From Quercus robur (taxonomy: Eukaryota; Streptophyta; Magnoliopsida; Fagales; Fagaceae): 64,000 nt of DNA. The translations under genes were made by a program, and so were the position numbers. The notes beneath the pieces are model-generated. The model worked only from the letters and a program-made list of their open reading frames with translations, was not told where the DNA came from and did not search any database. Positions 48,175 through 60,454 of this stretch are shown here, piece after piece (the first letter of the stretch is position 1; each line of letters opens with the position of its first letter). The DNA is taken from assembly GCF_932294415.1 (NCBI RefSeq), contig NC_065543.1, forward strand, positions 1,872,976-1,936,975. Reading direction: 5' to 3'.

Positions 48175-49727
48175 TCCACTCATTGTGGTGTTTTGGGCCA
48201 TGTTGTTGACAAGTGCTACAAGCTTCATGGGTACCCCCTGGTTATAAGTTCAAGAACAAGGGTTCACAAGCTACTTCTTTTGCTAATAATGTTGCAGCAG
48301 TTGATGCTTCTCTTGATGGAAGTGTCAACTTGACCCGTTCAGAGTATCAATAATTACTTAGCTTGCTAAATTCCCACAGCCACTTTGGTACACAAGCACC
48401 ACCAGAAGGAGGTTCTGACACACACCAAGTTGCCAATATTATCACTCAGCCTACCATTGCTCTTTAGGGACATCAGGTTTCAGGTATTTGGTCAGCTCCT
48501 TCCTTAGACTATTATGTTTTCTCTTCTAGTGTAGTCACAACTCAAATTAGTTTTAGTGATTGGATTTTGGATGGCGGTGCTATAGACCATATGATTCATT
48601 CCATACATATTTTTACTTCTATAACCTCCATAGTTCAAATCTCTATTAGGTTGCCTAACGGTGACATGGCCAAGGTTTCACATGTTGGGATTGTCCAAGT
48701 TTCTCCTACTTTGTTGTTAGAAAATGTGCTTTGCATTCCTACCTTCTCTTTCAATTTAATCTCCATTAGTAAATTGACTCAATCCTCTTCTTGTTGTTGC
48801 ATCTTCCTCTCACAGTTTTGTATCATTCAGGACTTACAACTCCGGAAGATGATTGGGTTGGGTAAGAAGCAAGGTGGACTCTACACATTGCAAAGCCAAT
48901 CTGTTGCTTCATTACTTGCATCTGTTGTCGATGCACTTGCTAAACTATCTAGGTTTTCTTCTTTTTGTTTCAATTCTTGTACATCTGATGTTGACAAGAC
49001 TAGCCTATGGCATTGTAGGTTAGGTCACCATTCCCCAAAAAGATTAGTCTTGTTGCAATCACTTGTACCAAATGTCATTACTTGTAATATTAATAAAACA
49101 TTTGATTGTTCTGTTTGTCCTCTAGCCAAGTAGAAAAGGTTACTTGGTTTGATCTAGTTCATGTTGACATTTGGGGACCTTATTCAACTCTTTCTTTAAA
49201 TGGATCTAAGTATTTCCTAACTTTAGTGGATGATCATAGTAGGTGTACTTGGTTCTACTTAATGAAACACAAGTCTGAGACTTCATGCTTAATCCAATCC
49301 TTTTATAATATGATTTTTACACAATTTCAGGTTCCTATTAAGCTCCTTAGATCTGATAATGGACTTGAATTTGCTTTAAATTCCTTTTATGCTTCCAAAG
49401 GAATTATACATTAGCTTAGTTATATGGAAACACCACAACAAAACTTAGTGGTTGAAAGGAAGCATCAACATCTTCTTTTTGTTGCTAGAGCTTTGAGATT
49501 TCAAGCTAATCTTCCTTTGAAGTTTTGGGGTGACTGTGTTCTCACTGCAACTTACTTGATTAATAGAATTTCCTAGTCCTCTTTTGCATGATCTCACTCC
49601 TTTCCAAATGTTGCTAGGTAAGCCTCCTTCTTATGATCATCTTAGATCTTTTGGTTGCCTTTGTTATGCTTCTACCTTAGCTAGAGACAGGTCCAAATTT
49701 GATCCCAGGGCCAAGGCTTGTATTTTT
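48175..49727 (+). pseudogene. Copia pol relic, truncated in integrase
   Basis: Continues from gag. A zinc knuckle lies at about 48,178-48,240. The protease motif WILDGGAIDHMIHS at about 48,561-48,602 has glycine where family members have Thr or Ser after the catalytic Asp. A GAG-pre-integrase region follows (LWHCRLGHHSPKRL to CSVCPLAK, ending near 49,131). The integrase core is DLVHVDIWGPY, LLRSDNGLEF and VVERKHQH, then [21 protein letters not shown] stop after CPLAK, a TAG near 49,412 and a frameshift near 49,575 break it. The frame ends at 49,727, where a reverse-oriented LTR begins; RT and RNase H are not present. Confidence 0.85.
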
Positions 49728-50570
49728 TGTGAGTTTTTAGACCCCTTAAAAACACAATTGGATTAACTTAGGAAATTAGCCAAGTTATTACTTAGTCCAA
49801 ATTCCAAATCTAGGTTATCACAATCAAACAATCATATTATGCATAGCAGCGGAAAGATTAATAATACAATGATATGATCACCCAAGAAACCAAACCAGTA
49901 AAAACCTGGGGAGGATTTAACCTAACTATTTTCAAGGTAAACCTGAATCCACTATGAAAGAATCGAAGTTTTACAATAGGACTTAGACCACTAACATCCT
50001 ATTGCTACCCACCAGTAGAAACTTACTGACATGATCACATGCAAGCTCCAAGACCACGGACTCCTTCTTTCTTGAATTCTCCAGCAAGTACAAGCACACC
50101 CGCTTATGTTTCTTTAAGTTCTTATGGCAACAACTGAATGATCATCAAGTTCTTGAACGAATCTCCTCTTGATAATCCTAAGCTTGTGTAAAGGAAAACT
50201 CCTCACAGATCTCACAAAAGATTTACACAAACAGCAATGTGAACAACACTAAAACATGGCTAAGGTTTGCCTTATATACCTAGGGCAAAAACACAAAACC
50301 CTAAACATTTTAAATGAACTAGGGTTGAGTTGGAATTCTGTAGAAAAACGCATTCTGCCCAAATTTTGATTGATTGAGCCTAAGCTTTGATTGATCGAAC
50401 CAGGCCGAAATGCACTTTTAATTCTGCATCAACTTGAATCCAACTTTACATAAATGACACAACTTTGAGCAAGTCTAAACACAACTAAACATCTTGTTTT
50501 GATCATGGTTTGCCAATAATACATATTAAAGTTCTAAATACATTAGTTCCTAATTCTTTAGAACCTAACA
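49728..50570 (-). mobile_element. LTR of a reverse-oriented Copia-type element inserted in the Copia relic
   Basis: On the minus strand the block starts TGTTAGGTTC at 50,570 and ends AAACTCACA at 49,728, 843 bp with TG...CA ends. On the plus strand it is followed by AACTCCCCCTTTGGC, the complement of a polypurine tract, so this is the 3' LTR of a minus-strand element. It splits the integrase codons of the plus-strand Copia element. Confidence 0.75.
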
Positions 50571-50980
50571 AACTCCCCCTTTGGCAATCCGTGACAAAAC
50601 ATAACTAAAAGCTTAAAGTTTACAAAGAAAAACCCTTTACAAAAAAATGCTCATAAAAGCAAATCCAATCCTAACTACTATCCATCAGTTGCAAGTGTAG
50701 ACAGCAGCTCAATTGAATCGACCTGTATATTTCCTGAAACACTTAAACAAAATGCATAACCGCATGTGTGGAAAACACAAGCAAACAAATTAAATTCCTG
50801 ATTTCACTCAACATAAAATAAAGACATATATCAATGAATAACTCATAAATATAAATCAATAAGCAGTGAAACAAGAAACATATAAAACAATAAATGTAGC
50901 TCCCCCTATCATGAATAGCCCAACAAAAATACCAAGAACTAAAAAGGTAAATACAAAGTGAAGCACCTAGATATAATCTA
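50571..50980 (-). other. 3' internal region of the minus-strand LTR element
   Basis: Minus-strand polypurine tract GCCAAAGGGGGAGTT at 50,571-50,585 and another AGGGGGAGCTACATT near 50,900. No ORF with a domain. The region stops where the CACTA-like subterminal repeats begin, so the rest of this element was displaced or lost. Confidence 0.55.
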
Positions 50981-50999
50981 ATCTCCACAAAAGTGAGCT

Positions 51000-51460
51000 A
51001 TGGTGACGAAATCTAGTGAGGATAAACAATTTTGTCGTCAAATGATAAATTTAGTGAGGAAAAGAAGAATTCGTTACCAAATATTATAAAAAATTTAAAA
51101 TTGGTGACGAAATCAATATTTCGTCACCAAAGATGTACCAATTGTGACGAAATCAATATTTCATCACCAAAGATGTACCAATTGTGACGAAATATTTGTT
51201 TCATCACTATAGGTCATGAAAAAAAGGCAAACCTAGGATGACGAAATATTCGCGTCACCAAAGACTTACCAGAGGTGACGAAATTCTAAATTCGTCACCC
51301 AATATTAGGATGTAGGTGTTTTTGGTGGCGAAATAAATTTTCGTCACCTATTGTTTAACCAAAGACTAACTTGATGTGATGGAATTTCAAATTCATCATC
51401 CATTATTAAGATGGAGGTGTTTTTGGTGACGAAATAAGTGTTCGTCACCTATTGTATACA
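51000..51460. repeat. Left subterminal GGTGACGAAAT repeats
   Basis: About ten copies of GGTGACGAAAT or its complement ATTTCGTCACC, several as palindromes such as GACGAAATCAATATTTCGTC (51,105-51,124). In CACTA elements such repeats bind the transposase. Confidence 0.75.
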
Positions 51461-51462
51461 AA

Positions 51463-51845
51463 TAATTAAGGATGGCTATGGGTAGGGTATACCCATATAT
51501 ACCCGACCAAATTAATTTATCCATGGATATCCGATTACCTAACCCAATTAGTATCCATATCCAATTGTAACCCGGTTGATTTATCCATAGATATCCATAC
51601 CCTACCCAAAGCCAATTTTTATAAAATCACCAAATATGCTCAAAAACCACTAAAATGACCAAGTATCCTCAAAATCTCTAAAATAAGCAAAATATCCATG
51701 AAACCTTTAAAATGACAAAAATACTTCTACAATCTCTAAAATCACCAATTATGCCAAAAAACAACTAAAATGACCAAAATATCCCAAAATCTCTAAAATG
51801 AGCAAAAACTCATGAAATAACCTCAAAATATTTCTTAATTCGAAC
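51463..51845. other. AT-rich spacer with hAT-style motifs
   Basis: Begins GGATGGCTATGGGTAGGGTA and contains repeated TATCCATA/AACCCA motifs like the hAT-like elements at 2.4 and 23.6 kb. It then has tandem short variants of AATCTCTAAAATGACCAAAA (about 51,650-51,815). No gene. Confidence 0.4.
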
Positions 51846-54800
51846 CCAATCCTATATTTCTTAATTCGATATGAATTTTGACAAATCTACCGTTAGATTA
51901 CATTATTTTCATATATTTTTTATGCTTACAAAATTTCAAGGTGATCAAAGATTAATAGTTATGTCATCAATCAATTGTCTAGATTCAAGTTTTAGTAGTT
52001 TCAAATAATGCATAAAATATGAGTTTATAGATCAAATGGTAAATTACATCCGATTCGCATGAAAATTGGCTAGCATGTTAAGACCATATAGAACATGTAA
52101 TCCATCGGTTGGATTTTGAAAATATAAATTCAATAATAAGTTATTGGGTGGTGTAACATTTTTGAGAGTTACGACAGGTGTAACACGAATCCAACTCTAT
52201 ATTTCTTAATTCGATGTGGATTTCGACAAATCTACCGTTAGATTACATTATCTTAATATATTTTTCATGCTTACAAAATTTCAAGGTATCAAAGATTAAT
52301 AGTCATGTCATCAATTAATTGTCTAGACTCAAGTTTTAGTAGTTTCAAATAATGCATAAAATATGAGTTTCCAGATCAAATGTTAAATTACATCTGATGC
52401 GCATGAAAATTTGCTTGCATGTTAAGACCATATAGAACATGTAATCCAACGGTTGGATTTTGAAAATATAAATTTAATAATAAGTTATTAGGTGGTGTAA
52501 TATTTTTGAGAGATACGTCAAGTGTAACTCGAATCCAACCATATATTTCTTAATTCGGTGTGAATTTTAACAAACCTACTGTTAGACTACATTATATTCA
52601 TATATTTTTCATATTTACAAAATTTCAAGGAAATCAAAGATTAATAGCGATGTCATCAGTCAATTGTCTAGATTCAAGTTTTAGTAGTTTAAAATAATGC
52701 ATAAAATATGAGTTTATAGATTAAACAGTAAATTACATTCGATTGCCATGTAAATTGGCATGAATGTTAAGACCATATAAAACATGTAATCCAACGGTTG
52801 GATTTTCAAAATATGAATTCAATAATAAGTTATTGGGTGGTGTAACATTTTTTAGAGTTATGTCAAGTTTAACTTAAACTCAACCTTATATTTCTTAATT
52901 CGATGTGAATTTTGATAAACCTACCGTTAGATTACATTATATTCATATATTTTTCATGCTTACAAAATTTCAAGGAGATCAAAGATTAATAGCGATGTCA
53001 TCAATCAATTGTCTAAAGTCAAGTTTTAGTAGTTTAAAATAATGCATAAAAGATGAGTTTATAGATCAAATGCTAAATTACATCCGATTGGCATGTAAAT
53101 TGGCATTAATGTTAAGACCATATAGAACATATAATCCAACGGTTGGATTTTCAAAATATGAATTCAATAATAAGTTATTTAGTGGTGTGACATTTTAAAG
53201 TTACGTCAGGTGTAACTCAAACATACCCTGTATTTTTTAATTCGATGTGAATTTTGAAACATCTACCGTTAGATTACACTATCTTCAAATATTTTTCATT
53301 CTTACAAAATTTCAAGGTGATCAAATACTAATAGCCATGTCATCAATCAATTATCTAGATTCAAGTTTTAGTAGTTTAAAATAATGCATAAAAGATGAAT
53401 TTATAGATCCAATGGTAAATTATATCCGATTGGCATGAAAGTTGGCATGAATGTTAAGCCTGTATAGAACATGTAATCCAACGGTTGGATTTTGAAAATA
53501 TGAATTCAATAATAAGTTATTGGGGGGTGTAACATTTTTTAGAGTTACGTCAATTGTAACTTAAAGTCAACCCTATATTTCTTAATTCGAAGTGAATTTT
53601 GATAAACCTACCGTTAGATTACATTATATTCATATATTTTTCATGCTTACAAAAGTTCAAGGAGATCAAAGATTAATAGTGATGTCATCAATCAATTGTC
53701 TAGATTCAAATTTTAGTAGTTTAAAATAATGCATAAAAGATGAGTTTATAGATCAAATAGTAAATTACATTCGATTGGCATGAAAATTGGTATGAATGTT
53801 AAGACCATGTAGAACATGTAATCCAACGGATGGATTACGAAAATATGAATTCAATAATAAGTTATTGGGTAGTGTAACATTTTTTAGAATTACGTCAAAT
53901 GTAACTTGAACTCAATCCTATATTTCTTAATTCAATGTGAATTTTGATAAACCTACCGTTAGATTACATTATATTCATCTATTTTCATGCTTATAAAATT
54001 TTAAGGAGATCAAAGATTAATTGCAATGTCATCAATCAATTGTTTAGATTCAAGTTTTAGTAGTTTAAAATAATACATAAAAGATGAGTTTATAGATGAA
54101 ATGGTAAATTACATCCGATTGGTATGTAAATTGGCATGAATGTTATGACCATATAGAACATGTAATTCAACGGTTTGATTTTGAAACTATGAATTCAATA
54201 ATAAGTTATTGGGTGGTGTAACATTTTTTAGAGTTACGTCAATTGTAACTTGAACTTAACCCTATATTTCTTAATTCGATGTGAATTTTGATAAACCTAC
54301 CATTAGATTACATTATATTTATATATTTTTTATGCTTACAAAATTTCAAGGAGATCAAAGATTAATAGTGATGTCATCAATCAATTGTCTAAATTCAAGT
54401 TTTAGTAGTTTAAAATAATGCATAAAAGATGAGTTTATAGATCAAATGCTAAATTACATCCGATTGGCATGTAAATTAGCATGAATGTTAAGACCATATA
54501 GAACATGTAATCCAACGGTTGGATTTTCAAAATATGAATTCAATAATAAGTTATTGGGTGGTGTAACATTTTTTAAAGTTACATCAGGTGTAACTCGAAC
54601 ATAACCCTATATTTTTTAATTTGATGTGAATTTTGACAAATCTACCGTTAGATTACACTATCTTCAAATATTTTTCATACTTACAAAATTTCAAGGTGAT
54701 CAAATACTAATAGCCATGTCATCAATCAATTGTCTAGATTCTTGTTTTAGTAGTTTAAAATAATGCATAAAAGATGAATTTATAGATCAAATCATAAATT

Positions 54801-56790
54801 AAATCCAATTGGCATGAAAATTGGCTTGAATGTTAAGACCATATAGAACATGTAATCCAATGGTTGGATTTTGAAAATATGAATTCAATAATAAGTTAGT
54901 GGGTGGTGTAACATTTTTGAGAATTACGTCAATTGTAACTTGAATTCAACCCTATATTTCTTAATTCGATGTGAATTTTGATAAACCTACCGTTAGATTA
55001 CATTATATTCATATATTTTTCATGCTTACGAAAGTTCAAGGAGATCAAAGATTAATAGCGATGTCATCAATCAATTGTCTAGATTCAAATTTTAGTAGTT
55101 TAAAATAATGCATAAAGAGATGAGTTTACAGATCAAATGGTAAATTACATCTGATTGGCATGAAAATTGGTATGAATATTAAGACTATATAGAAAATGCA
55201 ATCCAATGGTTAGATTTTGAAAATATGAATTCAATAATAAGTTATTGGGTGATGTAACATTTTTTAGAGTTACGTTAAATGTAACTTGAACTCAACCCTA
55301 TATTTCTTAATTCAATGTGAATTTTGATAAACCTACCATTAGATTACATTATATTCATATATTTTCATGCTTACAAAATTTTAAGGAGATCAAAGATTAA
55401 TTGCGATGTCATCAATCAATTGTTTAGATTTAAGTTTTAGTAGTTTAAAATAATGCATAAAAGATGAGTTTATAGATCAAATGGTAAATTACATCCGATT
55501 GGTATGTAAATTGGCATGAATGTTAAGACCATATAGAACATGTAATCCAACGGTTTGATTTCGAAAATATGAATTCAATAATAAGTTATTGGGTGGTGTA
55601 ACATTTTTTAGAGTTACGTCAATTGTAACTTGAACTTAACCCTATATTTCTTAATTCGATGTGAATTTTGATAAACCTACCATTAGATTACATTATATTC
55701 ATATATTTTTCATACTTACAAAATTTCAATGTGATCAAAGATTAATAGGCGTGTCATTAATCAATTGTCTAAATTCATGTTTTTGTAGTTTAAAATAATG
55801 CATAAAAGATGAGTTTATAGATCAAATGGTAAATTAAATCTAAATAGTATAAAATTGGCATGCATGTTAAGACAATGTAGAACATGCAATCCCATGGTTA
55901 GATTTCCAAAATTTAAATTCAATAATAAGTTATTGGATAGTGTAACATTTTTTAGAGTTATGTTAGGTATAACTCAAACCTAATCCTATATTTCTTATTT
56001 CGATGTGAATTTTGACAAATCTACCGTTAGATTACACTATCTTCATATATTTTTCTTACTTACAAAATTTCAAGGTTTTCAAATATTAATAACCATGTCA
56101 TCAATCTATTGTCTAGATTCAAGTTTTAGTAGTTTAAAATAATGCATAAAAGTTAAGCTTATAAATCAAATGGTAAATTACATCTGATTGACATGAAAAT
56201 TGGCATGAATGTTAAGACCATATAGAACATATAACCCAACAGTTGGATTTTGAAAATATGAATTCAATAATAAGTTATTGGGTGATGTAACAATTTTTAG
56301 AGTTACGTCAAGTGTAACTTGAACTCAACCCTATATTTCTTAATTCGATGTGAATTTTGGTTAGATTACATTATCTTCATATATTTTTCATGCTTACAAA
56401 ATTTCAATATGATCAAAAATTAATAGGCATGTCATCAATCCATTGTTTAAATTCATGTTTTTGTAATTTAAAATAACGCATAAAATATGAGTATAAAGAT
56501 CAAATGGTACATTACATCCGATTGGCATGGAAATTGGCATGCATCTTAAGAAAATATAGAACATGTTATCCAACGGTTGGATTTTCAAAATATGTATTAA
56601 ATAATAAGTTATTGGGTGGTGTAACATTTTTTAGAGTTACATCAAGTGTAACTTGAACCTAACCCTATATTTTTTAATTCATTGTAAAGTTTTTATCTTC
56701 ATATACTTTTCACGCTTACAAGATTTTAAGGTGATTAAAAATTAATTGGCATGTCATCAAGTAATTAATTTTCCTTGGAATGGACAATCA
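51845..56790. repeat. Satellite, about 345 bp x 14.3, derived from the 400-bp MITE
   Basis: The junction word TATATTTCTTAATTC or a variant recurs at about 51853, 52198, 52542, 52887, 53229, 53574, 53919, 54263, 54608, 54953, 55299, 55643, 55987, 56332 and 56666. That gives 14 full head-to-tail monomers of 342-346 bp (the last about 334) plus part of a fifteenth. Each monomer is collinear with the interspersed MITE at 30,108-30,500 but lacks its first about 55 bp, so the right terminus AACTTGAACTCAACCC abuts the next interior. Monomers 4-7 and 8-11 share private variants, giving a four-unit higher-order repeat of about 1,379 bp. Confidence 0.92.
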
Positions 56791-57370
56791 ATTATGTTTA
56801 AATGTAATCATAAAAAAAAAACAATTATATATATAATGAATTAATTAATGTTATATAAAACTTAAATAACTTTTTAAGTTTATTCATTTAATTAAATAAA
56901 TTTTTTTTTTTCTAATCATAATTTTCACAAAAAGAAAAAAGAAAAAGAAAATAAAGAAATTAAATTCACGTGACTTTTCACATAGAGTTGTATAATATAG
57001 TATATAATATTGTTTTTGAGGACAAAGAACTTGTAGTTGTACAATCTACAACATACAGGCTGTAAAATATGTCAAGTAAAACAAAAGCTCTTTTAAAAAA
57101 AAAAAAGAAGGTTAAAGTAAAACAAAAGATAAAAGTAGAGCCATAGCATGTGGTTCTCATTAATTCTAGATTAAAGACTAAAAAATAGGGTGTGGCTCTC
57201 ATTGCTTTATTGTGTATAGAGCACATAGTTTTTAAAAATACAGGTTCAGTTGTTTTTGACTTTTGATTTGTTAATCTCTCTCCGTAGTTCTGAAGAAGAA
57301 GCTCATTTTAAGAAACTCAAGCAATACTGCTCGTGCTTCACGGTCTCTCCTCTTCCAAATCCAAACAAAA
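56791..57370. other. Spacer, no gene recognised
   Basis: AT-rich. A short leader-like stretch lies at 57,240-57,360 (TCTCTCTCCGTAGTTCTGAAG). No ORF with a domain. Confidence 0.4.
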
Positions 57371-57507
57371 GTGGTATTTTTACAATATTTTCATAATATT
57401 TTTATAATAAAATTTAAGTGATAGATTGCCATTGGTTGTTATTATTGAAGGTAAAAAAATAATCTTATAATTTATTGTGAAAATATTATAAAAATAATGT
57501 GTAAATA
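57371..57507. repeat. Small inverted-repeat MITE
   Basis: Left arm GTGGTATTTTTACAATATTTTC and the right-arm complement (from TGAAAATATTATAAAAATAA) are inverted. Same style as 1,409-1,601, with a shared AATTTAAGTGATAG-like core. Confidence 0.5.
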
Positions 57508-57627
57508 ACCTCTCTCAAAATTTTTTATTACTTTTTGCGCTGTGCCCAATTTTTAGGCGCGTTCTAAATTTTTTTGACTTCTTTTTTTTTTTTTCCTTAT
57601 TTTTTATTTGTGTAAACAAAACACTTA

Positions 57628-58096
57628 GGTGTTGTTTGGATGAGTGAGTTTTGAGTGATATGATTTTGTTTTCATCACTCATCATCCAAAATTTGTGGGA
57701 CCCACAGAAATTTTTTTGTTTGGACACCATCACTCATGATCCGTGACTCAGTTTTCATCACTCAATTTTCTGATTTTTGAGTTATGAGTTATGGAAACTG
57801 AAAACACATTTTAGCTGTTTTCAATTCTCATAACTCATAACTCAATGGCATTTTTGTAATTATACACACATGGAGGGACCCACAGCCGCAACTTTTGACC
57901 TTTGACTCCTCTTTTTTTTTTTCTCTCTTCACTAATTCATTCTTTCTACAGTTCTTCGTCTCTCTTTTTTTTTTTTTTTTCACTATTCGGTCTTTTCATC
58001 CTTTTTTTTTTTTCTTTTTTTTTCTCTTCACTGATTCTTTCTTCAGTTCTTTGTCTTGCTTTTTTTTTTTTTTTTTCACTATTCGGTCTTCAGTTC

Positions 58097-58154
<58 letters not shown>

Positions 58155-58514
58155 CTCTCTTCACTGATTCTTTCTTCAGTTCTTCGTCTTTTTTTTTTCT
58201 TTTTTTTTTTTTTCTAGGTTCAGTGAGTTTGGTTTTTTTTTTAATTATTTTTTTTTCTCACTGGGTTCGGTGAATTTAGCTACTGGGGGTTGAAGGAAAA
58301 AAAAAAAGTAAAAGCTACACAAGGTACAAGTATGGGGCCCACAAATAATTGAAAAATATTGAGTAATGACAAGTGAGTGATGGTGCCAAACAGGGTGGGG
58401 TGTTTTAAGTGATGAGTGATAAGTAATAAGTGATGAGTGATGAAAACTGAGTAATGAGTGATGGGTGATAAAAACTGAGTGATGAGTGACCATTTTTTTA
58501 AACCAAACAAGGCC
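57628..58514. mobile_element. Tourist-like MITE carrying long T tracts
   Basis: Termini GGTGTTGTTTGGATGAGTGA and, read from the right, GGCCTTGTTTGGTTTAAAAA. Flanked by TTA at 57625-57627 and 58515-58517, the 3-bp duplication of PIF/Harbinger. Subterminal regions repeat GAGTGATGAGTGA and its complement. The centre (57,905-58,260) is almost pure T/C, including a T run of about 55 at 58,099-58,153. ORFs there are runs of Phe and Ser and are not genes. Confidence 0.8.
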
Positions 58515-58517
58515 TTA

Positions 58518-59814
58518 TACTCTCTCTTTCTCTTCCCACATATAGACCCACGCCTCTCAACCTCCCAAAAAGACCGGTAAGCTCTCTCTCTCATCACTCT
58601 TCTCTCTCTCAGATATGTGATTTTTGTTGGTGGTTGAAAGTGCTCATACTTCTACTTTCAAACTAGGTAACCATTTCTGTTACTTTGATCATTATTCTGG
58701 AATGGATCTGGGTATTTTAAGTTTTTGTTGTTGGCCTTGAAAAATTTAACAAATAAAGCATAAATATTGGGGATTTGCCACTTTTCTGTTGTTTGAATTT
58801 TGATGTAGAATCATAGATTGCCTTCTTGTAGTTTAGTCTTTAGTCAAACATTTATTTCAACGAATAGTATAGTAGTATATTCTTTTATTCGGAAGCTTTT
58901 TTGGTAAGTTGAATGCTTCTAGTTTGTACCACATAGTACTGAGGCATTTTTTTGGGGGAAAATGGGGGTAATTGCTGCAATTTTTAGTAACTGGATTTAG
59001 GTATAGTGATTTTTATTCATTTCAATCTATCATTTGTGATGATGGTTGATGGATTCCTTTGCTCATTTAGAACCTGCTAGTGTGTCATGCTAGTAAATGA
59101 GCATGGGGAATATGAAACTTGTACATGAAGAGAATTATTGTCAGAATGCTTGGAGGTTTTGAGGGGTGTGAACGAACTATTATAGATCTAAAACTGTTGT
59201 TTTTTAAATCTTTGTATTAGTTGATGCTAGGATTAGGCTCAAATTTTTTTTTTTTTACCCTCTTAGATTTGATTAATCATTGTACTAGGATTTGATTTGC
59301 TGTACCCATAGTATACCCACTGTGTACTTGGGCTACTTTTTTTTTAATAGGTAAATAAACTCATTAAATTAAGAAAAATGAAATCCCAATACACAGGGTG
59401 TGTACTGAAAAGGTATAGAAGAGTACAAAAGAAAAATAAAAATAAAAACATGAGCTAGAGAAAGCTTGCCAATGTCTGCGTTTTTCATATGAATAAATAT
59501 TGTTATTTACCCAAAAAAGTGTTTTAAACCTGAAGGGCTTTTTTTTTTTTTAATTAATAATGAATGACGATTACAAAGCAAATGGAAACCAGAGCAGCAG
59601 TATTAATTGGATTGAATATCATTTAGAAGTATTATAATTAACCTAGCTATGAACTATAAATTACAATTGATTTGCTTAAAGTCATACATATGGTATTATA
59701 ACTTTGGAACTATTTACATGGACCACTCTCATTTATTTATAAGATGATGATAATTATCAAAATGTTATACACCTACCAATAACATATTTTATATACTAGA
59801 GAAAAAATTTCTAT

Positions 59815-59840
<26 letters not shown>
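58518..59840. other. Non-coding interior of the CACTA-like element
   Basis: Starts with a pyrimidine-rich leader-like stretch (CTCTCTCTCATCACTCTTCT near 58,579). It then has AT-rich sequence with T runs and an AT microsatellite at about 59,818-59,848. TGTACTTGGGCTAC near 59,321 followed by AATAAA-like sequence resembles a LINE 3' end but is too short to call. No ORF of interest. Confidence 0.4.
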
Positions 59841-59847
<7 letters not shown>

Positions 59848-59851
<4 letters not shown>

Positions 59852-59948
59852 AAGAGAGCAGCTTGAATTTGAGTTGAGAGCATACATGTTTATATATATA
59901 AACAGGTATGCTCTCAACTCAACTCAAATTCAAGTTGCTCTCTTTGCA
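59848..59948. repeat. Near-perfect 50-bp-arm hairpin
   Basis: The left arm begins TGCAAAGAGAGCAGCTTGAA (59,848) and runs to ATACATGTTTATATA. The right arm returns as TATAAACAGGTATGCTCTCA to TTGCTCTCTTTGCA (ending 59,947). The arms pair almost fully, with one extra 5-bp GAGTT step in one arm and two or three mismatches, and a loop close to zero. It could fold as a precursor of small RNAs or be the ends of a minute foldback element. No expression evidence. Confidence 0.7.
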
Positions 59949-60454
59949 AATTTCAGATAAAATCCTAACTAAATCTATTTACTCAATGTCATCTTGCTAG
60001 GGTAATTTGGTTTGGAAGTCAATGTTCCATTAAAAAATAGATTGCCTACAGTAACAAACCATCACTCAGTTTATTGAGAAAATATTTGAAACTTGGTCTA
60101 GAGTTAGAAATTGCTTTAAAATATTTGTCTCTTTAATTGATTTGTCAAGTTTTTGGAAGTTGCCATTTGTGTACTTTAGCTTATTGTCCTTTTTTCATGG
60201 CATTGTGGCCTTTGTTATTGCAAGGGATTGTTCTAATTGTTCTCTATCATAATTTTCAGCTTCTAAGTGGGTCAAGGGGAAGCAATTGGAAGAAGTTGTG
60301 GCTGTTAAAAACATGTGAGGTTTGCCAATATCTCTAACAGAAACACAAAAACAAGCATTACCCGGTCTCTCAATTGTAAATTTTTTTACAATTGTGCTAT
60401 AGTAACCTCTTATATGTATGAGGGTACCGTAGCACAATTGTGCTCCAATTGTGT
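59949..60454. other. Spacer, no gene recognised
   Basis: Short ORFs only. A small inverted repeat around CAATTGTAAATTTTTTTACAATTG (near 60,370) and CACAATTGTGC (60,432). No domain. Confidence 0.4.

Noticed and set aside
51845..56790. Regular repeats considered as a CRISPR-like array
   Set aside because: The repeats are 345 bp with no short-repeat/spacer pattern, and the genome is eukaryotic; it is a satellite.
57895..58273. Two overlapping ORFs of up to 123 codons, mostly Phe
   Set aside because: They translate the long T tracts of the Tourist-like MITE; no protein-like sequence.
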